Assembly: GCA_002725095.1 (NCBI GenBank)
Contig: PBQQ01000008.1
Span: 1-14,577 of the forward strand
DNA length: 14,577 nucleotides
From: Gammaproteobacteria bacterium
GTDB lineage: Bacteria; Pseudomonadota; Gammaproteobacteria; Pseudomonadales; Azotimanducaceae
Reading direction: 5' to 3'
The position numbers were made by a program, and so were the translations under genes. The notes beneath the pieces were generated by a model. That model did not search any database, had not been told where the DNA came from, and saw nothing but the letters and a program-made list of their open reading frames with translations. Shown here piece by piece: positions 1 to 6,983 of this stretch. Within the stretch, counting starts at the first letter, position 1. Each line of letters begins with the position of its first letter.

Positions 1-324
1 ATTGACGTCTCCGAAAACAACGACACGCCGCTTATATTGATTAACCCAAAACTTGAACTACTTGGCGACAAAGTATCCGGTGATGAAGGGTGCCTGTCAG
101 TGCCCGGTGTCTACGAGAGGGTGGAACGCGCCGAACGCGTTAATATGCAGGCTCAAGACATAACAGGTGCTCCACTGACGATGAGCGCCGAAGGGCTACT
201 GGCCATCTGCATTCAGCACGAGTGTGATCACCTAGCGGGTATACTGTTTGTCGACCACTTGTCGAGCTTAAAACGCAACCGAATTAACAAAAAACTCCGT
301 CAACTCGCTGCTGAACGTGACTGA
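1..324 (+). CDS. def: Peptide deformylase, C-terminal part (5' end outside window)
   Basis: Peptide deformylase removes the formyl group from the N-terminal methionine of new proteins in the cytoplasm, using a bound metal ion. The reading frame is open from base 1, and the fragment begins with IDVSEN, which matches the middle of the family. About 60 residues are therefore missing upstream, and an internal TTG at 37 is not the true start. Two of the three family motifs are visible: EGCLS (fragment residues 29-33, with the metal-binding Cys) and HECDH (the HExxH helix with two metal-binding His and the catalytic Glu). The Q-motif (GxGxAAxQ) lies outside the window. The stop overlaps the GTG start of fmt by 8 bp, so the pair is probably translationally coupled. 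The two enzymes work at opposite ends of the formylation cycle. Confidence 0.96.
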   Translation: MDVSENNDTPLILINPKLELLGDKVSGDEGCLSVPGVYERVERAERVNMQAQDITGAPLTMSAEGLLAICIQHECDHLAGILFVDHLSSLKRNRINKKLRQLAAERD

Positions 325-1294
325 TTTAAGCATCGCGTTCGCAGGCACTCCGATGTTTGCGCGAACGATTCTAGCGGCCCTGTCGGCCAGCGAATTCACC
401 CCGAAACTGGTGCTAACGCAACCCGATCGGCCCAAAGGTCGAGGCAGGGCGGTACATGCAAGCCCAGTAAAACTGCTCGCCCACGAGCTTAAATTGCCCA
501 TTGCCCAAGCCCCTAACTTACGCGATCCAGAAAATTTACAGCCGTTAGTAGAACTGGCGCCTGATGTCCTAGTCGTGGCCGCATATGGCCTGATCCTACC
601 TGCCCAAGTACTTGCTTTGCCACGCTTAGGCTGCATTAACGTGCACGCGTCTTTGCTGCCTCGTTGGCGCGGTGCAGCGCCGATTGAGCGCGCGATTATG
701 GCCGGCGATAGAGAAACCGGGGTTTGTATCATGCAAATGGACGCCGGCTTAGACACCGGGCCCGTGCTTTGTCAGCAGCGCGTCGCCATCGAGCCAGAGC
801 ATACTGCCCAACCGCTGGAAAAGGCTCTGGCCGAAGTCGGCGCGGCGCTTTTAATCAAAACGCTCCGTGGTCTGCCTGCGCCGGCGCAACCCCAGCCAAC
901 CGAGGGCATAACTTATGCAGATAAATTGACTGCCGCAGACCGCGTCGCCAATTGGCGACTTGGCGCTGATGATGTGCACCAGCAAATCCGCGCACTCTGC
1001 GATCGCATGCCCGTGCGCTGTAAAATCAACGGCGCGGTAATGCAAATTTTAGAAACCAAAATCAACAGGCACAACGATACCGGGGCATTAAAGCCTCTAC
1101 CGGGCACGCTGTGCAAAGTTTCAAAGGACGGCCTCTTTGTGCAGTGCGGCCATGATGAATTGGTCATTACTCGACTTAAATTAAACCGCGGCAAGGGCCT
1201 AGCAATGGACGCCGCGGCAGCGCTTAACGGCTACCCGGATATCTTGCACGCGGGCGCGATAATCGATTCTTCCTCACCGACCTCAACTCACTGA
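317..1294 (+). CDS. fmt: Methionyl-tRNA formyltransferase
   Basis: This enzyme formylates initiator Met-tRNA with 10-formyl-tetrahydrofolate. The product is 325 residues, the usual length. The N-terminal Rossmann-type domain starts with IAFAGTPMFA. SLLPRWRGAAPI (112-123) is the formyl-THF binding loop, and the catalytic triad is visible as Asn108, His110 (INVH) and Asp146 (GLDTG). The GTG start at 317 is chosen because it gives an N-terminus matching the family and overlaps the def stop by 8 bp. The C-terminal OB-fold domain begins after about residue 205 and is more divergent. The common NPWP-type motif after IRA is replaced by CDRMP (see findings). The catalytic domain is intact, so activity is expected. 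The next gene, rsmB, starts 4 bp after the stop. Confidence 0.97.
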   Translation: MTDLSIAFAGTPMFARTILAALSASEFTPKLVLTQPDRPKGRGRAVHASPVKLLAHELKLPIAQAPNLRDPENLQPLVELAPDVLVVAAYGLILPAQVLALPRLGCINVHASLLPRWRGAAPIERAIMAGDRETGVCIMQMDAGLDTGPVLCQQRVAIEPEHTAQPLEKALAEVGAALLIKTLRGLPAPAQPQPTEGITYADKLTAADRVANWRLGADDVHQQIRALCDRMPVRCKINGAVMQILETKINRHNDTGALKPLPGTLCKVSKDGLFVQCGHDELVITRLKLNRGKGLAMDAAAALNGYPDILHAGAIIDSSSPTSTH

Positions 1295-1297
1295 ACC

Positions 1298-2644
1298 ATG
1301 GCCGGGCAAAATTTAGATTCCCAAAACTCTGACGATGCACAAATCATCGCTCAGGTATGCAAGGGCCTCGAACAAGTGGTACTAAAAGGCCGCACTCTAG
1401 ATTGGTTGCGCGCAAAGCAATCGAACGCCTTAGCGACGCCACAGCATCGGGACCTGATGTTCGGCTCGGTGCGCTATTTTTTCTCACTGAAGCAACAAAT
1501 TTCCGAATATCTGGCCAAGCCCTTGCGCAACAAAGACCACGACCTTGAAATGCTCCTGTTAGTGGGCGCTTACCAACTTCAATTCTCGCGTCGCCCCGCC
1601 CATGCCATCGTCAATAATGCCGTGAACGCCTGCCGCCCACTGGGAAAACCCTGGGCCCGCGGCTTGATCAACGGTGTGTTACGCAAAATGCAACGCAACC
1701 CTGACAAGTTCTCCGGATCAGCCACCACAAACAACCCAGAATGGCTGGTGCAAAAAATTTCGCAACAGTACCCAAATGACACTGACGCCCTTTTGCATGC
1801 AATTGACCAACGCGCGCCTATGGTGCTGCGCGTCAACACATCGAAGATCAGCCCCGAAGACTACTGCTTGCAGCTGCGCTCAGGGGATATTCCTTACACC
1901 ATTTCTGCGCCAGCTAAGGCCATCGTCTTAGCAACGCCACAGCCAGCATCCAGCTTGCCCGGCTGGGCCGAAGGCCAAATTGCCGTGCAAGAGTTGTCTG
2001 CCCAGTTTGCGGCAACCATTGTGCTGCAGAATATGCCTTCAGGCGCTCACGCCCCGAAGCTGTTCGACGCCTGTTGCGCTCCCGGCGGCAAACTTTATCA
2101 ACTGCATGAGCAACTCAGCGGGCGTTTCCCATCTCATCAACTCGTTGGTAATGACAAAAGTCCGACCCGTCTCGAAGAAACACGCAAAATCGGCCAGCGC
2201 CTCGGACACACCGATGATTCCAGAATTGTCTTCCAAAACACCGACGCGTCTGCGGCCGATGCAATATCTGGCGGGAACTATGACGTGGTGATCATCGACG
2301 CGCCCTGCTCCGGAAGCGGTACGATAAGACGCAATCCAGACATCCGCTTATTGTTGCAACCCGAACAAATTCAGGAACAGCAATCTGCACAATTAGCGCT
2401 CTTGCGCAACCTATGGCGCGGCCTCAAGCAGGGGGGTACTCTGTTGTATTCTACATGTTCCGTATTTGAAGAAGAAAACGACCGCGTGATTGAAAAGTTT
2501 GCCGGCGAACATACCGAGGCTCATGTGCAACCTTTGCAGCTGCCGTTGGGAACCGCAACACGCTTTGGCTGGCAAATGCTACCTAGTGAGCCAACCACCG
2601 ACGGCTTTTTTTACGCACTGATTCGCAAGGCTCAAAGCTCATGA
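1298..2644 (+). CDS. rsmB: 16S rRNA m5C967 methyltransferase RsmB
   Basis: RsmB (Sun/Fmu) methylates C967 of 16S rRNA with S-adenosylmethionine. At 448 residues it is slightly longer than the E. coli protein (429). The N-terminal part, to about residue 140, is the NusB-like RNA-binding domain (HAIVNNAVN, ARGLINGVLR). The methyltransferase domain carries the SAM loop DACCAPGGK (257-265), the DAPCSGSG motif (Cys337), and TCSV (Cys387). In this family Cys387 corresponds to the nucleophile and Cys337 to the cysteine that releases the product. The C-terminal DGFFYALIRK is typical. Its TGA overlaps the ATG of trkA (ATGA, 2641-2644), which suggests translational coupling. The fmt-rsmB order is a conserved gammaproteobacterial arrangement. 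Confidence 0.97.
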   Translation: MAGQNLDSQNSDDAQIIAQVCKGLEQVVLKGRTLDWLRAKQSNALATPQHRDLMFGSVRYFFSLKQQISEYLAKPLRNKDHDLEMLLLVGAYQLQFSRRPAHAIVNNAVNACRPLGKPWARGLINGVLRKMQRNPDKFSGSATTNNPEWLVQKISQQYPNDTDALLHAIDQRAPMVLRVNTSKISPEDYCLQLRSGDIPYTISAPAKAIVLATPQPASSLPGWAEGQIAVQELSAQFAATIVLQNMPSGAHAPKLFDACCAPGGKLYQLHEQLSGRFPSHQLVGNDKSPTRLEETRKIGQRLGHTDDSRIVFQNTDASAADAISGGNYDVVIIDAPCSGSGTIRRNPDIRLLLQPEQIQEQQSAQLALLRNLWRGLKQGGTLLYSTCSVFEEENDRVIEKFAGEHTEAHVQPLQLPLGTATRFGWQMLPSEPTTDGFFYALIRKAQSS

Positions 2645-4014
2645 AAATTCTGATCCTTGGCGCTGGACAGGTGGGGGGAACATTGACTGAAAGCCTCGCC
2701 AAAGAATCCTTTGATATAACCTTGGTCGATCAGGACGGCGCTCGGTTACGCGAACTGGGCAGCCGACTGGACATTCAAACCGTCCAAGGCGCGGCATCTC
2801 ATCCCAACGTTTTACAAAGAGCCGGTGCCGATGACGCGGACATTCTCGTCGCCGTGACTTCGAGCGACGAAGTAAACATTGTGGCCTGCCAAGTCTGCTA
2901 TTCAATGTTTCGTACACCGACAAAAATTGCCCGGATTCGTTCCAGCGCCTACCTGAACCAGAACGCGCTTTTTAACAACCATCACGTGCCCATTGACCGC
3001 TTAATCAACCCTGAACAGGTAGTGACTGAACAGATTACCGAGTTACTGTCACATCCTGGCGCCTTAGAGGTTTTAGATTTCGCCGACGGCCGCGTGCAGC
3101 TGGTAGCCATGCGTGCCTATTTAGGTGGGCCTTTAGTTGGCCAAGCGTTGCGCTTTCTCAGCGAACACATGCCCGGTGTTGATACTCGCGTCGCTGCTAT
3201 CTTCCGCCGTGGCCAGCCGATTATTCCTTCGGGTGAGACCGTCATAGAAACAGATGACGAAGTTTTTTTTATTGCAGCGCGTGAACACATTACCGCCGTG
3301 ATGGGCGAGCTACGAAAAGCAGAGAAACCCTTTCGCCGCATCATTATCGCGGGCGGCGGCAATATCGGTGCGCGCCTCGCGGCGGCAACCGAGGACAGCT
3401 ACGACGTTCGCATAATGGAGCTCAATCCCCAGCGCGCCCAAGGGTTGGCCGACCAACTCAACGCAGCCGTAGTAATTCAAGGTAGCGCTACAGATCGAGA
3501 ACTATTGCTGGAGGAAAATATTGATCAATGTGACGCCTTTTGCGCTGTAACAGACGACGACGAAATCAATGTGATGTCATCGCTGATGGCAAAGCGTTTG
3601 GGGGTCCGCCAAGTGTTTACGCTCATCGGCAAAACCGCCTATGTGGATCTCTTACAAGGGGGTGAAATCGATGTCGCAATTTCACCCCAACAGGCGACGA
3701 TCGGCACCTTGCTGTCCTATGTGCGACGCGCCGATGTTGCCAAGGTGCACAGCCTTAGGCGCGGCGCCGCTGAGGCTATGGAAGCGATCGCCCATGGCGA
3801 TAGAAAAAGCTCTAAGGTAGTGGGTCGGCGTATTAACGAAATCAAACTACCTCCGGGGGCCACAATCGGGGCAATCGTGCGCGACGACAACGTCCTTATT
3901 GCCCATGATGACGTTATCGTGGAGTCTGATGATCACGTCATCTTATTCCTCGTTGATAAAGGGCAAATAGGCGCTGTCGAGCGCTTATTCCAAGTCGGCC
4001 TAACATTCTTCTGA
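2641..4014 (+). CDS. trkA: Trk potassium uptake system, NAD-binding regulatory subunit TrkA
   Basis: TrkA is the peripheral cytoplasmic subunit that gates the TrkH potassium channel by binding nucleotides. At 457 residues it is almost exactly the E. coli length (458), and the two align from end to end by eye. It has two tandem RCK units. The first starts with GAGQVGG (7-13), a Rossmann nucleotide-binding loop, with VAVTSSDE near residue 70. The second starts with GGGNIG (238-243), with a matching VTDDDE segment. Each Rossmann part is followed by a TrkA-C domain; the second includes EIKLPPGATIGAIVR. The start ATG overlaps the rsmB stop by 4 bp. Its channel partner trkH follows after 16 bp, so stoichiometric expression of the complex is plausible. 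In E. coli the two genes are unlinked. Confidence 0.98.
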   Translation: MKILILGAGQVGGTLTESLAKESFDITLVDQDGARLRELGSRLDIQTVQGAASHPNVLQRAGADDADILVAVTSSDEVNIVACQVCYSMFRTPTKIARIRSSAYLNQNALFNNHHVPIDRLINPEQVVTEQITELLSHPGALEVLDFADGRVQLVAMRAYLGGPLVGQALRFLSEHMPGVDTRVAAIFRRGQPIIPSGETVIETDDEVFFIAAREHITAVMGELRKAEKPFRRIIIAGGGNIGARLAAATEDSYDVRIMELNPQRAQGLADQLNAAVVIQGSATDRELLLEENIDQCDAFCAVTDDDEINVMSSLMAKRLGVRQVFTLIGKTAYVDLLQGGEIDVAISPQQATIGTLLSYVRRADVAKVHSLRRGAAEAMEAIAHGDRKSSKVVGRRINEIKLPPGATIGAIVRDDNVLIAHDDVIVESDDHVILFLVDKGQIGAVERLFQVGLTFF

Positions 4015-4030
4015 GCGCGCGAACACCCCA

Positions 4031-5476
4031 ATGCATCTGACGGTTATTCTACGCATCACCGGAACCTTACTGACTCTGTTCAGCTTTTCATTTTTGCTGC
4101 CAGCGCTCGTTGCACTTATCTATGCCGAAGTCACACTCCCAACCTTTTTTTCAGCTTTCGGCATCACACTGGTAAGCGGCCTTATTCTATGGCTGCCACT
4201 GCGTGGTAAGCGAGAGCTCCGCGGTGGCGATGGTTTTCTGGTTACGGCGCTTTTTTATTTGGGGTTAGGCATGTTCGGTGCAATCCCATTCTGGCTGGCC
4301 GAGGCTACTCAATTGTCTTTCACCGATGCGGTTTTTGAATCCATCTCGGGGCTAACCACAACAGGCGCGACAACAATCATCGGCCTTGACAATTTGCCTA
4401 AGTCGCTCCTCATTTATCGCCAGATGCTCCAATGGATGGGCGGCATGGGCATCATTGTTCTCGCCGTCGCAATTTACCCAATGCTCGGCATTGGCGGCAT
4501 GCAGCTCTATCGCACCGAGTCGGCAGGGCCGATGAAAGACAACAAACTGACGCCGAGAATTACCGAGACGGCAAAGGCGCTGTGGTATCTATACATCGGC
4601 CTAACCGCAGCATGCGCACTGGCCTATTGGTTAGCCGGAATGAGCGGTTTCGACGCCATTGCTCATAGCTTTTCTACTGTGTCGATCGGTGGATTTTCCA
4701 CCCATGACACGAGTATGGGCTACTTTGACAGCGGTGCGGTGGAAACGGTAGCCATCGTCTTTATGACACTCTCGGGAATCAACTTCGCACTGCATTTTCT
4801 AGTATGGCGGCGTCGTAATCCGCTTCATTATTTTCAAGACATAGAGGTGCGCGTTTACTTATTCGTCTTGGCGCTGGTCAGCACAATCGTATGCTCGATA
4901 CTTTGGTGGCAGCCCACCGGTACCGACGACGCGTTTCGCGATGGCCTCTTTCAGGCAGTGTCGATAACCACAACTACAGGGTTCACCACCAGTAATTTTG
5001 CTGATTGGCCGTCCGTTGCGCCGATCATACTGCTCTTCGCCGCATTCGCCGGCGGTTGCGCCGGGTCAACAGCGGGCGGCATCAAAATGATCCGTGTGCT
5101 TATGATCTACCTTCAGGGCATGCGAGAGGTTAAACGGCTCATTCACCCGAATGGCGTCTTTACCATCAAACTTGGACGCGAGTCAGTACCCGATCGTCGA
5201 GTAGACGCGGTTTGGAGCTTCTTTAGCGTCTACGTATTCTTCTTTCTACTCTCGGTATGTACATTGATGGTCTTGGGCGACCTGAATTTTATTACTGCCT
5301 TCTCAGCCGTGGGTGCTTGTTTGAATAATCTGGGTCCTGGTCTGGGCGAAGTTGCCGTCAACTACAACAGCATAACGGCAGAGGTGAAATGGGTCCTCAT
5401 GTTCAACATGGTGCTTGGTCGCCTCGAAATATTTACTCTTTTAGTCCTGCTAACGCCGGCTTACTGGCGTCGATAG
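4031..5476 (+). CDS. trkH: Trk potassium uptake channel, membrane subunit TrkH
   Basis: TrkH is the inner-membrane pore-forming subunit for K+ uptake. At 481 residues (E. coli 483) it aligns along its full length, starting with MHLTVILRITG. The hydrophobic segments fit the four-fold M1-P-M2 architecture plus N-terminal helices. The four selectivity-filter loops are visible: TTTGAT (109-114), SIGGFS (218-223), TTTGFT (314-319) and NNLGPG (432-437). The single Gly in each loop is the K+ filter residue of the SKT superfamily. GGCAGSTAGGIK (341-352) matches the glycine-rich gating region between the third and fourth repeats. The C-terminus FTLLVLLTPAYWR is typical. No clear Shine-Dalgarno precedes the ATG, so translation may depend on coupling to trkA. 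The 3' end overlaps the convergent acyltransferase gene by 16 bp. Confidence 0.98.
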   Translation: MHLTVILRITGTLLTLFSFSFLLPALVALIYAEVTLPTFFSAFGITLVSGLILWLPLRGKRELRGGDGFLVTALFYLGLGMFGAIPFWLAEATQLSFTDAVFESISGLTTTGATTIIGLDNLPKSLLIYRQMLQWMGGMGIIVLAVAIYPMLGIGGMQLYRTESAGPMKDNKLTPRITETAKALWYLYIGLTAACALAYWLAGMSGFDAIAHSFSTVSIGGFSTHDTSMGYFDSGAVETVAIVFMTLSGINFALHFLVWRRRNPLHYFQDIEVRVYLFVLALVSTIVCSILWWQPTGTDDAFRDGLFQAVSITTTTGFTTSNFADWPSVAPIILLFAAFAGGCAGSTAGGIKMIRVLMIYLQGMREVKRLIHPNGVFTIKLGRESVPDRRVDAVWSFFSVYVFFFLLSVCTLMVLGDLNFITAFSAVGACLNNLGPGLGEVAVNYNSITAEVKWVLMFNMVLGRLEIFTLLVLLTPAYWRR

Positions 5477-6357
5477 ATATTAGCTTCTCCTCTCTCGAGC
5501 CGTTTAAAGCGCTTGTAAGACCACTGGTATTGTTCCGGGCCGGTAAGTACCGCTTTTTCTATGCTTAGGTTTAACGCGGCTGCGTGGATTGCCGGGTCAG
5601 CGTCAAAAATAGCGGGTTCAGGTTCTTGGAACATAAGGTGGTAGCGAATATCGTTGCCCTCGAAGCGTCGCAGCGCCGACGCAATAAGCACCTTCGGTGC
5701 ATTTCTTTGCAACAGCCGATGCGCCAAAGCCATCGTGTATGCGTCTTTACCGAAAAACGGCGCAATTTCCCCACCGGACTGATAATCCGGTACTTGATCG
5801 GGCAACAGCACCACCAAATGTCCTTCGCGCATAGCCCGCATGATGCGCCGCAGACCCGCGCCGCTGATCGAATGCATGGTTGCCCCAAAACGCTGACGAG
5901 CGTCGAGTATCGGCTGCCCTAAGGGTGCAAAATTCGGCCTGTCATAGAGCGCCGAAACCGGATATGTGCCGCCAAGATATGCGCCTAGGATTTCCCAACA
6001 ACCCAAGTGAGGGGTCAATAGCAACACCCCTTGGCCGTGCTGCCACGCCTGATGTAATCGCTCCGCACCATCGACGCTGACAATAGCTTCGCGTACCTGC
6101 GCAACCTTGCGAAAACGCATCTGGGCAATTTCGAAGATCAAAAGCATCGAATTCATCAAACTTTGCCAGCAGATTTCACGCTTTTCTTCCGACGAGAGAT
6201 GCGGCAAGCACATATCAATATTTATCGCGGAAATTCTCGCGGCGTCCACATTCCAAGCCACCATTCGGCGGGCCAGCATGCGGCACAGGATAAGGACGGC
6301 CCTCACTGGTAGCCGACTAAAACACCACAGCACGCCGGTCAAAACCCAGACCGTCAT
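5461..6357 (-). CDS. LpxL/HtrB-family lysophospholipid (lipid A) acyltransferase
   Basis: This 298-residue protein belongs to the LPLAT family that includes the late lipid A acyltransferases LpxL (HtrB) and LpxM, which act at the inner membrane. The N-terminus is a hydrophobic anchor (VWVLTGVLWCF). The catalytic HxxxxE/D motif is HLGCWE (117-122). LLPDQVPDY (184-192), followed by PFFGK, matches the second conserved block. The C-terminal QYQWSYKRFKR is a hallmark of the family. Which acyl chain it transfers, and to which position, cannot be read from sequence, so no symbol is given. In Pseudomonas a homologue also sits next to tag in this part of the chromosome. The start overlaps the tag stop by 4 bp (ATGA on the minus strand), and no Shine-Dalgarno is visible. 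It could be an ornithine-lipid or other acyltransferase, but lipid A is the better guess. Confidence 0.9.
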   Translation of the reverse strand: MTVWVLTGVLWCFSRLPVRAVLILCRMLARRMVAWNVDAARISAINIDMCLPHLSSEEKREICWQSLMNSMLLIFEIAQMRFRKVAQVREAIVSVDGAERLHQAWQHGQGVLLLTPHLGCWEILGAYLGGTYPVSALYDRPNFAPLGQPILDARQRFGATMHSISGAGLRRIMRAMREGHLVVLLPDQVPDYQSGGEIAPFFGKDAYTMALAHRLLQRNAPKVLIASALRRFEGNDIRYHLMFQEPEPAIFDADPAIHAAALNLSIEKAVLTGPEQYQWSYKRFKRLERGEANIYRRQ

Positions 6358-6941
6358 CGATCGATGTCCGCTCGATCGTGGTGGTTAGAACAAACCTCAT
6401 AGCGCCAACAGTCTTCGGCATGATCGTTAACCATGCCAACACTCTGCATGAACGCATAGCACGTAGTCGGCCCAACAAAACCAAAACCCCGATTTTTTAG
6501 CAAACGTGCCATAGCCTGAGATTCTGCGGTTTGGCTCGCAGGTTGCGCAACGCGGCGGTTCCTTAGGCTTACTTCAGGGGCGAACTGCCACAAGAGATCC
6601 GAAAAATCCTCTTCGGCAATGGTCAATTGAGCATTTCGCACCAGCGCTTCTAGCTTTCCCCGATGTCGAATAAGTCCCGAGTCTTGCAGCCACGCCTGAA
6701 CGTGAGGCTCGCTACACCGGGCCAGCTTGAAAGGGTCGAACCCGTAGAACTGGGCTTTCATATGTTCACGCTTTTTTAGCACCGTAATCCAAGCTAAACC
6801 GGCTTGCATGGACTCAAGAACTAATCTTTCAAAAAGCGCTATAGAATCGAAAATCGGTACGCCCCACTCCTCGTCATGATAGCGCTGGTAAAGGGCATCA
6901 CCGGTACACCAACTGCAGCGGCGCGGTTCTTCAATCAGCAT
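6354..6941 (-). CDS. tag: DNA-3-methyladenine glycosylase I
   Basis: Tag excises 3-methyladenine from alkylated DNA as the first step of base excision repair. The protein has 195 residues, close to the E. coli 187. The zinc-binding residues typical of Tag are all present: Cys9 (RRCSWC), His22 (YHDEEWGVP), His174 and Cys178 (NDHAEDC). Glu43 (VLESMQAGLAW) matches the base-recognition glutamate. ITVLKKRE (52-59), IRHRGK (91-96) and GFxFVGPTTCYAFMQ (152-166) are further family signatures. The end of the protein after the zinc site (ending HHDRADIDR) is unrelated to E. coli Tag by eye. It lies 42 bp downstream of gyrB and overlaps the acyltransferase start by 4 bp, so it is probably co-transcribed with both. 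Confidence 0.96.
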   Translation of the reverse strand: MLIEEPRRCSWCTGDALYQRYHDEEWGVPIFDSIALFERLVLESMQAGLAWITVLKKREHMKAQFYGFDPFKLARCSEPHVQAWLQDSGLIRHRGKLEALVRNAQLTIAEEDFSDLLWQFAPEVSLRNRRVAQPASQTAESQAMARLLKNRGFGFVGPTTCYAFMQSVGMVNDHAEDCWRYEVCSNHHDRADIDR

Positions 6942-6983
6942 TGCTATAGCGACAATCAGGCGCGAATTTATTAATCGGATAAA

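Noticed and set aside
268..756. A 162-codon open frame on the minus strand across def and fmt
   Set aside because: Antisense to fmt with low-quality composition and no family resemblance.
6963..6983. Small AT-rich inverted repeat between gyrB and tag as a terminator
   Set aside because: The stem is about 6 A/T pairs with no G/C and no T-run, so it is too weak to call.
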